Assembly (NCBI GenBank): GCA_007922195.1
Contig: ML682067.1
Location: 8,471,418 to 8,535,417 of the forward strand
From: Podocnemis expansa
Lineage: Eukaryota; Chordata; Testudines; Podocnemididae
Direction of reading: 5' to 3'
DNA length: 64,000 nt
How positions within the stretch are numbered: position 1 is the first letter of the stretch; every line of letters starts with the position of its first letter. The notes beneath the pieces are model-generated. The model was not told where the DNA came from. It did not search any database and was given only the letters and a program-made list of their open reading frames with translations. This document shows, in pieces, positions 1 through 11,745 of the stretch. Made by a program: the position numbers and the translations under genes.

Positions 1-156
1 CGGTTTAATCATTAAATTGACTTTAAAAGTGGGAGTCATTAAGTCAACTTAAGCAAACACTTAAGTCGACTTAATAAATTGGAATGTAGCCTAGGCTTTG
101 CTTAAGTCAACTGAATCGGGGTTTAACTGACTTCAGCCCCTAGTGTAGACATAGCC
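1..156. mobile_element. Harbinger-like MITE, right end (cut by window start)
   Basis: AT-rich sequence with repeated short motifs around 'cttaagtcaactt' ends in 'tagtgtagacatagcc', the terminal sequence shared with the elements at 6362, 14089 and 56042. The left end lies outside the window. The base after the end is followed by TAT, compatible with the 3-bp duplications seen at the complete copies. No coding capacity. Confidence 0.75.
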
Positions 157-1631
157 TATGTATATAAGGCAGCACTGCCCAGAACAAGCCCAGAAAGAAA
201 CTGTGTCAGAGACATCCAGATAAAAATTCCTCTGGAACTCCCTATCTCTGCAGGGACAGAGGAACAGAATTTGTTGCATCAGCCCTTTACAAAATGAAAA
301 ATATTTTCTAACTCCCATTTACCCAGCTCTGTCTGATGGGTTTAGGAGAAAGGCTATGCTTAGTGCTTCCCCTCTTCCCCCAGTTATTCAGCAGCAGATT
401 ATGTGTCTGACTGAAGAACAAATGTAGGACCATAGCACAGTCTAGAGTTTAATGAGTGATATAATTATTTTTTTAGATTACTTTAAAACTTAACTGGCAA
501 ACTTATTCACCTGAGGTACAAAATATCCAGCTCCCCCACCTATGCACACACACAAGCTACATCAAAAGAACATTACACTTGCAAAATCAAGCACTCACAA
601 GTTAGGAAATGCCAGTATTGGGTCTTTCTGTGTAACCTTAATTCTGCACCATTACACATCACCATTATGATAGCTCTTTAATTACATGATGACCAAAATT
701 CACTGTAAACTGTGCGACAGTGTGGGTGCACAACTCCCACCACTGAACCATGCAGGGAACACTGCCAGCCACGTATGGCTGGCAGCCACAATCTCTACCT
801 GGCCAGAAGACAGAGTCTTCCAGCTTTCTGAGAGTTTGTTCCAAGCTGAGAGTTTTTAAAACTCCCACTTTGAGTAAGGGCTCACTGAGCATGTGCAGAG
901 CCTCTCCACTGCCTTACCTGGCCACTGGAGTGGAGGCAGTGGGAGGGGGATGATTGGGGCCAAGGCAGGGGCGGCTGGCCATCAAAGGGGCTGGACGGTT
1001 GAAGGAAAGATGGGGTCAAGCCGCTTGGAAGGCGGAAGGGAGAGGGGCGGGTTAGGGTAGGAGGAGGGGATCAAGCCGGTGTGGGGGGGGTGGGATGGAA
1101 TTGCCTCACAGCGAGCAACCTCTGTTGCTCAGCTACATATGCCGCTTAGAGGGAAAACTGATTTCACGTATTTTTTCCATAGCGTCCCTGTTGACTCTAA
1201 CTTAGAAATTTTCATACGCAAGATTTAAAGTATAGCAAAGTTATAAATAATTGAAAAACAGGGTCCTAGAATGGGAAGTGTCAGGCAACCTTAAAAGATG
1301 GTGCTACAAGCCCTAGCTATTATAAAGAAGTATATAACAAGTATTATTTCTCTTTGTCTTTTAAAATTTTAATCATTTTTAATTTAAATAAATGGCAGTC
1401 CCTTAGCTCTTGTGTTACAAGAAAGGGTAAATAAATGTGCTAGACTGAATAATGAATACTGCAGGAAACAATGTACTTTACTTCATTAAAATATGAGAGC
1501 TAAGAACTGGGTAATTTGCAGCAATCACAATAAAATACAACTGTAATTTTCAAGTTTATGTCTGTGGTCAGCTTTCTTTAGCCCTTCAATACTATTGCGG
1601 TAAACTGAGAGCGGGCACTTAGCTTTGTAAT
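157..1631. other. No gene seen
   Basis: Short stop-limited frames only. A purine-rich, G-rich stretch at about 925-1100 stands out from the AT-rich surroundings. I recognise no exon, RNA gene or named repeat here. Confidence 0.5.
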
Positions 1632-2397
1632 TATAGAATCATAGAAAATTAAAGTTGGAAGGGACATCAAGAGGTCATCTAGTCCAACTCCCTGCTCAAA
1701 GCAAGACCAACCCCAACTAAATCATCTCACCCAGGACTTTGTCAAGGCAGATCTTAAAAACCTCAAAGGATGGAAATTCTACCACCTCCCTAGGTAACCC
1801 ACTCCAGTGCATCACCATCCTCTTAATGAAAATGGGTTTCCTAATATCCACCCTAATCTTCTCCCACTGCATTGTGAGACCACTGCTTCTAGTTCTGTAA
1901 TCACTACAGCTATGTCTACATTGCAGAACATTTTTGAAAAAACTTTTTCCAAAAAAATTATTTTGAAATATATTCGGAGTAATTATCTTGAAATAACATT
2001 TTTCTAAAGTGCTATGTTGGGAGAACAATCCAGGGACTAGCTCCTTGTCCCAAAATACCGTGGCTTTTTTTTTTTCCCCCAAAAGTGAAAGTCTATACCA
2101 GACTTTCTTTTTCGGAAAAAAAAAGAAAGCCAATAGATGGGATAGGCAGGGTTTTTCAGAAAAAAAAAGCCTTTGCCACATCCGGCAATGGCTTTTCTCA
2201 AAAAAGCTATTTGAAAAAAGGCTTTTTTTTAAAGGTAACCAGGTTTAGCATTGGTGAAAAAGTGTTTCGGTATCTCGAAATACCAAAGCACTTTTTTGAA
2301 AAAGCTAAACCTGACAGCTTTTTCAAAAGAAAAAGGTTTTTTTGAGATAGCGTTTTCAAAAAAATCCATTGCCAGATGCAGCAAAGGCTTAAAAAAA

Positions 2398-2563
2398 GAC
2401 AAGGAGTTGTGTGGCACTTTAAGACTAACAGATGCTTCGAAGCATCTGAGGAAGTGGGATCTTCTCCCACGAAAGCTCATGCAAACAATAAATCTGTTAG
2501 TCTTAATTTGCCACACAACTCCTTGTTGTTTTTTCACTGGACTAGACTAATACGGCTATCCCT
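2398..2563 (+). mobile_element. PLE fragment with inverted arms
   Basis: A short Penelope-type 3' region. Arms 2399-2431 and 2493-2525 are inverted copies ('ggagttgtgtggca' against 'tgccacacaactcc'), followed by the PLE end 'gactagactaatacggctat'. A probable 10-bp target duplication, 'cttaaaaaaa', lies at 2388-2397 and 2564-2573, though the A-run weakens it. Between the arms lie a 16-base palindrome (2431-2446) and the hammerhead-like core 2446-2474. Confidence 0.75.
2446..2474 (+). ncRNA. Hammerhead-like core in PLE tail
   Basis: Reads CTGAGGA, then a stem GTGGG/CCCAC, then GAAA. This matches conserved hammerhead positions (CUGANGA and GAAA around stem II), with one extra A between CUGANGA and the stem. 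The preceding 16-base palindrome could serve as stem I. A cleavage-site strand (UH after stem III) is not identified, so activity is unproven. PLEs are known to encode hammerhead motifs in their terminal repeats. Confidence 0.35.
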
Positions 2564-4612
2564 CTTAAAAAAAAAAGCCTGCCTATCTATTCCATTGGCT
2601 TTCTTTTTTCCAAAAAAGAAAGTCCAATGTAGACTTTCACTTTTGAAAAAAAAGGCACAGTATTTCAGGACAAGGAGGCAGTCCCAGAATGTTCTCCCAA
2701 AATAGCATTTTTTAAAAAAGTTATTTTGTGATAATTATTTCATATATATTTCAAAATAATTTTTTTGAGAAAAGTTTTTTCAAAAATGCTCTGCAATGTA
2801 GATGCAGCCTACCAGTAAGAACAACCTAGTTTCATACTCTCTTTTAAGTAGTTAAAGGCCGCTTTCAAATCCCTCTCATTCTTCTTTTCTGCAGATTAAA
2901 CAAGTCTAGTTCCATCAGCCTCTCCACAAAAGTCATGTGCTTCAACCCCCTAATCATTTTGTTGGCCTCTGCTGGATCCTTTCCAGTTGGTCCAAATCTC
3001 TTCTGGAGTGTTGTGGAGAGAGGCAAAACTGGACACAATACTCCAAATATGACCTCATCAGTGCTAAACAGAGGGGAGCCATTGTATCTCTCAATCTGCT
3101 GGCAGTGTTCCTACTTAATGCAGCCCAATATATGCCATTAGACTATTTGTCAATAAGGACAAACTGCTGACTCATAGCCACCGTCTTGTCCACTGTAGCC
3201 CCCAGGTCTCTTTCTGCCAGACTGCTCCCTAGCCGGTTAATCCCGTCTGTAGTGGCGCATGGGATTCATTCTTTCTAAGTACAGGACGCTGTACTTGTTC
3301 TCTAGATGTTGTGTGGCCCAATCCTCTAGTTTGTCTAGGTCACTCTGTATCCTATTCCTGGCCTCCAGCATATTCACCGCTCCCTCTTCAGCTTAGTGTC
3401 ATCCGCAAACTTGCTGAGGGTGCAATCCACTACATCCTCCAGATCTTTAATGAAGATGTTGAACAAAACTGGCCCAAGTACCAACCCCTAGGGCACTCCC
3501 ATTTTACTGGCTGCCAATTAGGCATGGAGACTTTGATCATTACCCATTGAGCCTAGTGATCCAGCCAGCTTTTTATCCACCTTACAGTCGATTCATCCAA
3601 TCCATACTTCTTTAATTTGCTGATAAGAATATTGTGAGAGACCATATCAAAAGCTTTCCTAAAATCAAAGTGTTTCACATCCACTGCTTTTTCTGATCCA
3701 CAGAGTCAATTGGTCAGGCATGACTTGCCCTTTGTGCATCCGTAGTGACTGTCCCTGAGTACCTTCCTCTCCTCTAAGTGCCACTAAATGGATACCTTGT
3801 GAACCTGCTCCAGGATTTTTCCAGGACTGAGGTGAGCATGATCAGTCCATAGTTTCCTGGATCCTCTTTCTTTTGTTTTCTGAAGATGAGCACTATATTT
3901 GGCTTTTTCCAATCCTCTGGCACCTCTGCCCATCACAATGAATTTTTAAAAATAATGGCCACTGACTCTTCAATCACATCAGCCACTTCCCCCAGCACCC
4001 TCAGCTGTATTGCATCCATCCCCATGGACTGTGCATACCTAGCCTTTCTAAATAGTTGTGAACATGTCTTTCCAGTACTGAGGGCTGCTCACCTCCTCCC
4101 CATTCTGTGCTGCCTAGTGCAGGAGTCTGAGAACTGACCTTGTCTGTGAAGGCAGAGTCAAAAAGTCATTAAGGATTTCTGCTTTTTCCACCTTTGCCCC
4201 AGCTTTAATGGTGGAAGAGTGCTGGAAATATGTGAAATATACAGCTGAAGCTACTTCTCTGTAGATTGTCCATTCTTATTCCTGATCCTGCAATTGGATC
4301 CAATCAAGTGGACCCCTGTGCCCATGGACAGCCCCACTGACTAAGTACAGGGGGTGCAATCTTTTCTGGCCCTTAGACAGGATCCAGGAGTCAAAGGGAG
4401 ACTCCTTTCTCTCTCCTACAACATGGAAAGAAGCAAGAATTAGATAGACTCTAGCATATTTTTAATCAGTGGATTAGTAGACCTTATAGAGCAGATACTG
4501 AAGTCAAAGGGAAAACTCCCATGGGTTTCAACTGGTGCTGATAATGCCCTTAATATGGAGTAAGATACTAATCAGGATGAGTTAGGGTGACAGAACTGGG
4601 TCATAATTGTTT

Positions 4613-4812
4613 CATACATAAGAACATAAGAATGGCCATACTGGATCAGACCAATGATCCATCTAGCTCAGTATCCTGTCTTCCAACAGTGGCCAGTGCC
4701 AGGTACTTCAGGTAATCACCAAATAATTCATCCCCTATTGCCCATCCAAATAAACAAAGGCAAGGGATGCTTCAGAACATGCTTTTGTATCCCTGACCAT
4801 CCTTATTGATCA
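4613..4812 (+). repeat. Dispersed sauropsid repeat ('aagaacataagaatggcc')
   Basis: Begins 'acataagaacataagaatgg' and continues through 'gatccatctagctcagtatc'. I recognise this as a very common interspersed repeat of turtles and crocodilians, but I cannot assign its family name from sequence alone. No coding frame. Confidence 0.6.
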
Positions 4813-5172
4813 ATGATCAACAGAAGCCTCATTGCCCCAGAAGACGACCTGGGGCCCAGGCCTAGGCCCTGCCCCCTGGCCCTAATCCAGAGTCGGGGCC
4901 CCAGGCTCCTGCCACTGCCAGCCGGACCCCTGATCCCTGGCTGGGCCTGGGACTGGGTGAAGCAGTGGCTTTCACAGGCGGCCCAGCTCAAATGACTGGC
5001 CGGGAGAAGCAGGCACCACCATGGGCAGCCAAGCCCTGGATTCTGGCAGGCAGCCCCAGCTACTCAGCCAGGGATGGAGATGGGAGAGGCAGGGGGGTGC
5101 ACAAGAGATTTGGGGTGCTGGCACCAGGACATGGGGGACGTGCCCCCTATGCCAGGTGCCAGCAATGCCCCT
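4813..5172. repeat. GC-rich insert of unknown class
   Basis: About 360 bases rich in 'ggccc' and 'cccagg' words inside AT-rich DNA, with 'gatcaatgatcaac' on the left and 'gatgatcaatac' on the right as possible remains of flanking repeats. Its makeup resembles the GC-rich interiors of the DNA transposons at 24135 and 58334. Long frames here follow from GC content and show no known domain. Confidence 0.4.
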
Positions 5173-6361
5173 GATGATCAATACAACTGAAAGCAAATGC
5201 AAAGCCATTGCAGAACTCAAAGCCAGGAGTCCAATCATAAAGCCACTTAAGTAGTCAGCTTTATTCCAATTATACATCAGCAGAAACATCACACTCCTGT
5301 AAGGAGGACAGCATGTTCTCTGTATTTTGTAAGAACAGGACTCACCACAAATAATTTCAGAGCACATTTCCCCCAGGGTAAGCAGATTCTCCAAGCGTGT
5401 GCAGGCTACATGAAAATATGCTTTAGAAGCCTGGCAAAGCAAGAAGCAACTGCAGCATAAACACTAGCATAGTCATTCATTGTATGTGTTTGCAACTAGA
5501 ACACCACCACTGACAGGACAACACCCAACTGGAACAGGTGAAAACTCCTGTGATTTAATCAAGTCTTCCCATGGCAAGAGCTATTCTTCCAAACATGTTG
5601 TGCCTCAAAAGAAAAATCTTTTGTATTATTTTTATTTGAATCTATACACTAGGTTACTTTCCCTGTCATCCCTTTCTTTTCTGTTTTTGGTCAAAGGCCA
5701 CTTTGAAGAATCACATGGTCTAGTTCTTCAAAGATAAAAAACGTGTCTGTCTGTAAACATCAGGTTCAGTTCTGTACAAGACACAAAAGGTTTTATTCTA
5801 GTTTGTGATTAGAAAGAAAAAAAGTCAATATTATAATTTTAAAATTGGTTCCTTTAAAAAGATTTCTGCTTGTTTAGGTACTAATGGGTTAGGGGAAAAA
5901 AAAGATTAGAAAGCTTTCAAAAAAGCAGCATTGGTCGAATGATTACTACCATGGTAACACAGAGACAGCTTATATCCTCAGAATGTGCTTCTTGTACAAT
6001 AGTAACAATGCACTACAGAAGGCATTGTATTGTTCACCACTGCTTGAATTTCTGAGCTTGACTATAACAGATGTATTTTCAGACAGTGCTAATAAAAACG
6101 GTTTTCTTTGAAAGATTCTAAATCCATATATTCATTTGGAATCAGCTGTAAAGAGGACTGAATCTTCAAGCTCCAGATATCCAAACTGTCAAAAAGCTGA
6201 AGTTCTGATTCCGGAACTTTGTTTTGCTAAAAATTATTGTTCATATAGCAAAACAGGTAGCAGTCCCAAGCAGGTCCAAGACCTTGATGGGCTAGGCACT
6301 TTGTAAATGTAAGAGATTTTTAAATTCTCATTATTTAAAATTCCCACATGTACTACACAGT
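5173..6361. other. No gene seen
   Basis: AT-rich, stop-rich on both strands. No domain, RNA or clear repeat recognised. Confidence 0.5.
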
Positions 6362-6717
6362 GGCTACATCTAAACTGGAGCCTTACGTTGACTTAAGTCA
6401 ACTTAAGGAAAGACATGTCCACACTGGACTTTTGTTAAGTCAACTTAACCACTTGCTTAAGTTGACTTAATAACTCCAGCCCTTAAAGTCAACTTAAGCA
6501 TTAAAGTTGACTTTATCAAGTCAACTTAACACATTGTAGATAGGGTCGTCTACACTATAGGCTTTGTTAAATCAACTTAACAGAGCCCTCCAGTGTGGAC
6601 ATAGCCTTTAAGTAGACTTTGTTAAGTCAACTTAACTTTAAAGTCAACTTTGTTAAATCAACTTAAAGTCAACCTTGTTAAGTCAACTTAACTGAGCCCT
6701 CTAGTGTAGACATAGCC
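6362..6717. mobile_element. Compound Harbinger-like MITE
   Basis: Starts 'ggctacatctaaactggagc' and ends 'ctagtgtagacatagcc', filled with 'gttaagtcaacttaa' units. A 65-base internal segment, 6542-6606, has its own two ends ('gggtcgtctacactatagg' and 'ccagtgtggacatagcc'), so a mini-copy appears embedded in or fused to a larger one. No clean target duplication outside. Confidence 0.75.
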
Positions 6718-7346
6718 ACTCAGACCTAGTTAAGCTAATATAACTGACATTTTAAGTAGCTTCAATCTATTGTGCCCTTCCAAAACTCTTACTACTTTAG
6801 AACTGCCTGGTGGGCATAATGAATGGAGCAGTGGTTCCAATATATGCAAGCCCATCCACTCCCCATTACAGTCACTCCAGTCTGTCCAGTCCACACAGTA
6901 TCCCAGCTCAGCAGATGGCTGCCTTTGATGTAGACATGGCAGCAAAGGAAGACAAGCAAGGACAGATTTTAAGCAGGAGGCCTCAGCACTATTAAACTTA
7001 TGAAAGGAAAGGGGAACAACCACTCCATCACCCTTAGTCTCACCTATCAGGCATTTTAAGTGGCTTCAGTGCAAGGGTTACAAGGCTCCTGCAATATAAC
7101 ACTATGACACAGGGTTGGGTTGACACTTTTCAGCCTATCCTTGGACTCAGCTTTGTACAAATTAGATGGAAATTTATTTAGAAACAGACATTAATATGTT
7201 ATCTTGTTGTTCTCTACATTGAATGTAGGGGAGGGGTCACGAAAGTCACAGTTTGCCTTGGGTGCCAAAAACCTTTGGGTCAGCCCTAAGTTCTGAGGCT
7301 ACCAGTACTGCATGAGCCTTGAAATGGTCATAACTAGGATTTAAAT

Positions 7347-8489
7347 CAGGGGTATCAAACTCATTCAGTGGGGAGGGCCACACTGGAAAGCAAGACACCT
7401 GTCATGGGCCATGTGACTGCACAGGTTCCCCAGTCATTTCCCCCTCCATGTTCAGAGTGTCGTGGTCTCCCCTTTCACCTCCAGAGGCAGCCGTAGGCAA
7501 TCAGGGGCCTAGGCATAGTCCCATTGTGGGGCCTCCTATAGGGCCCCACAGAGCCCCTCCTGTGGTTCCAGCTCCCTGCCACTGTTCCTTGGCTCCCCTT
7601 TGGGTGCCCCCATGGATCCAGGTCCCCACCCCCGGCCCCCAGTGCTCCCTCTGTTCCCCCCCCCATGGCTTCAGCTCCCTGCCATTGGCCCCTGGCCTCA
7701 AGACCAGCTCCCCTCCTGCCACTGACCAAGGCAGATGGTGGCTTTTAGGGTAGCTGAAGCAGGCAACGGGGCCCCTTACTCTTGGGGGCCCTAGGTGTGC
7801 ACCTGCTTCACCTATCCCAAAAGCACATCTGTTCACCTTTCCACATCTCTGCAAGCTCTCTGACACCTTCCCTTTCTGCAGCTCTGTAGGCTTCCCTTCC
7901 CCACGCAGGCTCCCAGACCCCTGCCCCCCCTTCTCCTTCCCTTTCCACATCCCCTACCTCTTGGTGGCTGGCAAAAAACTCAGTCTTAGTCACAGGCAGC
8001 TGTGCTGGGTTCCTGCATCTCCTCTGCCCCGCCCACTCGTTGTCAGTCATTCAGAATGCTGGCCTTTGGTTTGCTCAGTCCCAGCTGGCCTTTGATTGGC
8101 TTGTTCCCACATGGGCCCCAACCACTTTTTCCTTTTTTGTTTGTGCTTCGTTCAATGTGCTGTCAATCAAATTAGCATGCTGACTGACTGACAGTGAACA
8201 GTTGGGATGGGAGGCAGTCACCTGCTGTGACTGAGACTCTGATTGGTTGGCAGGCCACAGCAGAGCTGAGCTAGGATTGGCTAGTGTGCTTCGTTCCCCT
8301 GTGCCATGACTTGGATCATGGGAGTGAGTGAGTCAGAAGCATGCCTAGCCCTGCTATGCCAGGAGACTGTCCTTGGAGTTGGCTACTGCAGACAGCTTCC
8401 AGGCACAGCCCAGGTAGCCACTCTGTGGGCCAGATCAGTGCCTTTGGCGGGCCTGATTTGGCCTGTGGGCTGTGAGTTTGACACCCCTG
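7347..8489. mobile_element. Non-autonomous hAT element
   Basis: Terminal inverted repeats 'caggggtatcaaactc' and 'gagtttgacacccctg' match the Charlie-type hAT terminus. Eight-base target duplications flank it with one mismatch: 'atttaaat' at 7339-7346 and 'gtttaaat' at 8490-8497. The interior is partly GC-rich (7450-8060) and carries no transposase. Long frames there are compositional. Confidence 0.9.
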
Positions 8490-8566
8490 GTTTAAATTAA
8501 TGAAAGGGGAGGGCAAGAGACCAATCAGCTCCCTTCCTTCCCAAACTATCTAAACAGGGGTTAAGT

Positions 8567-8757
8567 TCCAAAGGGGTGGTCATGTTAGTCTAGTTCAGCA
8601 AAACAAACAAGGAGTCCTGTGGTACTTGTAAAGACTAATGAATTTATTTATTTATTCTTCAAAGCAACTGATGAAGTTGGATTTTTCTACCATGAAAACT
8701 CACGTGATAATTAAATTTGGTAGTCTTTAAAACTGCCACAGAACTCCCTGTTTGTTT
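8567..8757 (-). mobile_element. PLE fragment with inverted arms
   Basis: The left end reads, on the minus strand, as the PLE terminus. Arms near 8601-8636 and 8721-8757 are inverted copies around 'ggagtcctgtgg' and 'ccacagaactcc'. Between them is a degenerate core (8668-8697) with CTGATGA and GAAA still present but a weakened stem. No clear target duplication. Confidence 0.65.
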
Positions 8758-9292
8758 TAATGAGCAGTTAGAGACTCTACATCCTACAGTAAGTGTTTTT
8801 ACCCCAGAATCTAAATCCTCTGGCTATTGAGGCTGCTTTTTGCTCACCTAAAGGAACACCGACACTACTTGCTCTGGGATAAATTCAATGTGGTGCACTT
8901 GCCTAAATGGGGTGGAAAGTACGGCTACAACCTGCCAATCAAGAACAGACTTAGAGCAATAAATTCTTTGAAAACAAGTGTTAACATTTACTTTAATTAC
9001 AATATTTTAATGAAATTCAAGAACTGAAAATATTTGTCTTAACAATCAATAATCATTTATCACAGTGAGCATAGCATAGAATGACAATTAAATAGAATGC
9101 AGCTCTGCTGCATTACAGTATTTAAAAATCATAGGAACATAACTACAAACCTAACAATAAACTTAGCACTCTATAGTGAATACATTAAAAATCACAAAAA
9201 TCCTTACACATACCTAAATACTTGACAATCTATAGCATTCAACAAATAGTGATCAGTCATTTGTTGAATGGGTGAAGATAAGATCAAAAGAT
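8758..9292. other. No gene seen
   Basis: AT-rich and stop-rich. Nothing recognised. Confidence 0.45.
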
Positions 9293-9410
9293 CAATCAAT
9301 AGGGCTGGAAGGGACCTCATGAGATCATCAAGTCTAACCCCCTGGGAATTGAACCCAGGACCTTCTGCATGTTAAGCAGAGGTGCTAGCCACTACACTAT
9401 TTGCAGGGCC
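9293..9410 (-). mobile_element. SINE: tRNA-Val-like head with CR1 tail
   Basis: Read on the minus strand, about 60 bases form a tRNA-like head: 'tagtgtagtggctagcac' as A-box/D-arm, a perfect 5-bp anticodon stem TCTGC/GCAGA with loop TTAACAT (anticodon AAC, valine), and a perfect T-arm CTGGG/CCCAG. The acceptor stem does not pair, so this is not a working tRNA. The head is followed directly by a CR1 3' end ('gatctcatgaggtccc', 'ccttccagccct') and an 'attgattgatc' tail. tRNA-headed SINEs with CR1 tails are known from turtles; in those the head is usually given as tRNA-Lys. Confidence 0.85.
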
Positions 9411-10480
9411 TAAGCTTTTCTCAGTCACACTACACTCACTCAGCTTTATTGACAGGCATACCACAAGTGCTCTCTTACTTATAGCACCTCACACATTCCT
9501 CTGCACTGTCAGTTTGGATCCTGTTCTGCTCTGTCAGAGACAGAGGTTCACCTCAGAATCTGGACATACAAGTCGGGACTCAGTTAGCTGAGTTGTCCAG
9601 ATCCCTCAGTAAAACCAATGCCTTTCCTGATGATCGACGAACTGGCCCAGTCAGGATCAGGTCCTCAGGGTGGGTGTCAGCTCTAGATGGCTTGATCCTT
9701 GATGAGGCTGTTGCTGGTCCACTAGGTGGTCTCTATGCTATTCAAGTTTCTCTAGTCAAGGTCCACTTCAGCCTCAGTCCTTCATTTCTCTGGTCTCCTG
9801 TCAGGGTCTGGTCCTGGTCATCTGCTTCTTCAGTCTGTGGACTGGCTCTGCTCTGGTCTGGTCTAACCTAATTTATATAAATCTAAAGTTGATTAGTTAA
9901 CCTCCCCAGGGTCCCCTGATGTCTTATCAGAGATAGATGTAAAAGTCCAGGCGAGAGGTGGCTGCTTTTGTTCAGTGCTGGAGTCTGTTGGGGACTTCCT
10001 GCTGTCCAGCTCCTCTGTTCCAGTGAAGCTCTCCTCAGGAGCTGGTCTGGGTCAGTGGCATCCTCAGCTACAGTGGCTCCTCAAGGTCTTCTTCTGGTTC
10101 CTCTTCAGGTTCCTCTTTGGTGCAGCTTGGCCGAATGCCAAAGCTTCACAAAGCTGCTTGAGCAAATGTCTCCCTTTTTATACTCTCAGGAGGCGGGGGG
10201 GTGGGGCGGAAATGAGGGGCATGAGTCATAGCCTTGTGCATGCTCCAGTGTGACTGATGGAGGGAGAAAAATGAGTCAGCCTACCATTTTTGGAAGATTA
10301 CATCATTCTTGGGTAAAGGAGGGGTGGTTGCTAAGGAGTGGCTCTGGGTAGGGGAGCGGCAAGTTCTAAGGAGCAGTTTTAGGTAGGGAGGTGCATGTTC
10401 TAAAGGGTGGAATGGAGTTTAAGGAGGTATTTTAGAACAGAATAGGGTTTAGGACAGAATGTACGGGGGGCTCCTCCTTA
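9411..10480 (-). repeat. LTR-like dispersed repeat, uncertain
   Basis: Moderately GC-rich block with repeated 'ctggtctgg' words. On the minus strand an AATAAA-type polyadenylation signal lies at about 9453-9460 ('gtcaataaagctg'), which is what an LTR would have near its 3' side. Clear TG...CA ends and a target duplication were not found. It could equally be a composite of shorter repeats. Confidence 0.3.
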
Positions 10481-11239
10481 AAAGTCATGAAATGGCTGCC
10501 AGTCACTAATCTTTGTTGAATGCTACATTTGTTAATACTTATTCATTACTTCCTAAAATATCCAAATTATATTATTTTACAACTAAGTTAACACTTGTGT
10601 TACCACTAGCTAAGAATTAAGCGGCGGATTATAAAAAGGGTTTCCTCTGTCAGTTTGCCTTCCACCATTTTCACTCATAGCTTTAAATAATTTGGGGGGA
10701 AAACCCTGCCTACAGTGTTCCCTGTTCAACAGGGGCTGTTCCAATCTCCTCTAGCCCCATCAAGTCTTCCCACCCATTGAGGCAGGCGAGTGGTATTGGG
10801 ATACTAGAAAAGAGGGCATTAAGGAAATGGCAGACCCTCCTTATGTGAACTGAGGGTTTTCTCTATATGTGGATCTGAGAGACATGATCCCCACCCCAAA
10901 CCCCTCACTCTGTTGTTCAGCTAGTCATCTGCTCTTCAAAACTCAACTGTCTTTCTGCTGTGAAAGAGCATTATTGCATTTAACATAAGCCCTTTGAGAA
11001 GGGTTATTCCATTCAGTCCCACCATCAGTGAACCAGCTAAGGAATCTTCAAAAGATTGCATTGATTCAGTTTAAGGAGTCTGGCAGTCTTCTCGTAGAAC
11101 CAAAACTTCTCTGATGGTTCTTTAAGAAATGAGGCCTCTTCCTTTTAAAGAAAGGCCATGAAGTTTTCTGCCAGGTGATGGTGTCTTAGGCTCTATTTCC
11201 AGTCATTAAAGTCAGAGGAGTTTGCTATATTATGCCTCA

Positions 11240-11365
11240 ATCTTAATCACTCTTCCCCCATGCTTCATATGTCACTTAGCTTCTTCAAGCATAAGCTCTT
11301 CACATATGTTTGGACAGCACTTAGCACAGTATGATCCTGAGCCTAACTGAGGGCTACACATTAAG
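11240..11365 (+). repeat. Ancient L2-type 3' end
   Basis: Contains 'cataagctcttcacatatg' and 'cagcacttagcacagtatg', a pattern typical of L2-class LINE 3' ends ('taagctctt...cagtgcctagcaca'). Strongly diverged. Another relic of the same type lies at 53965-54065. Confidence 0.5.
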
Positions 11366-11631
11366 TGATCATAATATTGTGTGTTCATTCTTCAAACAAC
11401 TGTGTTTAGACTGTCGTGAAACAAATTTTTCTACACATCTCTCTGTAGCTGACAGATCACTGCTGGTTTTAGCAACAATTAAACAAATTAGTGGAGACTG
11501 TGGACATGCCAGAGAGACTACTGAAGTTCAGATTTACTCCTCTGAAATGATAAATAATCTAATCTTGAATCAGATCCAGGCAGATTCTATGAGAAACTTT
11601 TCTGATTAGCTATTTATACTCTTCATTGCCT

Positions 11632-11745
11632 TAGCACCTAGAAATCCCAAACAGTGATCAGAGCCCCAGGATGCTAGGCTCTGTACATTCAAGAGGAAAA
11701 GGCGGTCGCTACCATTAAGATCTTACAGCTTAAGTATTTACACTG
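11632..11745 (+). repeat. Ancient amniote repeat fragment
   Basis: The words 'atgctaggctctgtaca', 'aggcggtcgctacc' and 'gatcttacagctta' match a widespread sauropsid repeat pattern. A related relic is at about 48165-48245 ('ggtgctgtccatggcag', 'aaatttataatctaa'). Family name uncertain. Confidence 0.45.

Larger units (their letters stand above)
1908..2809. mobile_element. Foldback MITE, Harbinger-like, TSD TAC
   Basis: The left end 'agctatgtctacattgcag' and the right end 'ctgcaatgtagatgcagcc' are inverted repeats, and the inverted similarity continues inward through runs of 'tttttgaaaaa'-type sequence for more than 100 bases. The element sits in a CR1 and is flanked by TAC at 1905-1907 and 2810-2812; CR1 sequence is continuous when it is removed. 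The 3-bp duplication fits PIF/Harbinger, although this superfamily usually targets TWA. A PLE fragment is nested inside at 2398-2563. No transposase remains. Confidence 0.85.
1632..4230 (-). mobile_element. CR1 LINE, 5'-truncated, minus strand, split by a MITE
   Basis: On the minus strand this reads as the C-terminal part of CR1 reverse transcriptase followed by the 3' UTR. The 3' end (1632 onward) has the typical CR1 tail, complement of 'ggttggactagatgacc' and of 'attctatgattcta'. Segments around 3590-3670 read as the RT stretch 'KAFDMVSHNILISKL' and the region near 3860-4130 covers upstream RT blocks. The copy is full of stops and frameshifts. It is interrupted by a foldback element at 1908-2809; removing that element joins the two CR1 halves at TAC without loss. 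The 5' limit near 4230 is approximate. Confidence 0.88.

Noticed and set aside
2085..2705. Lysine/phenylalanine-rich frames
   Set aside because: Products of A/T runs in the foldback element arms.
4965..5442. Possible exon with cysteine-rich frame at 4972-5442
   Set aside because: Half of it lies in a GC-rich insert; no splice sites, domain or codon pattern support it.
9346..9410. Functional tRNA-Val gene
   Set aside because: Anticodon and T arms are good but the acceptor stem does not pair and a CR1 tail follows directly; it is a SINE head.
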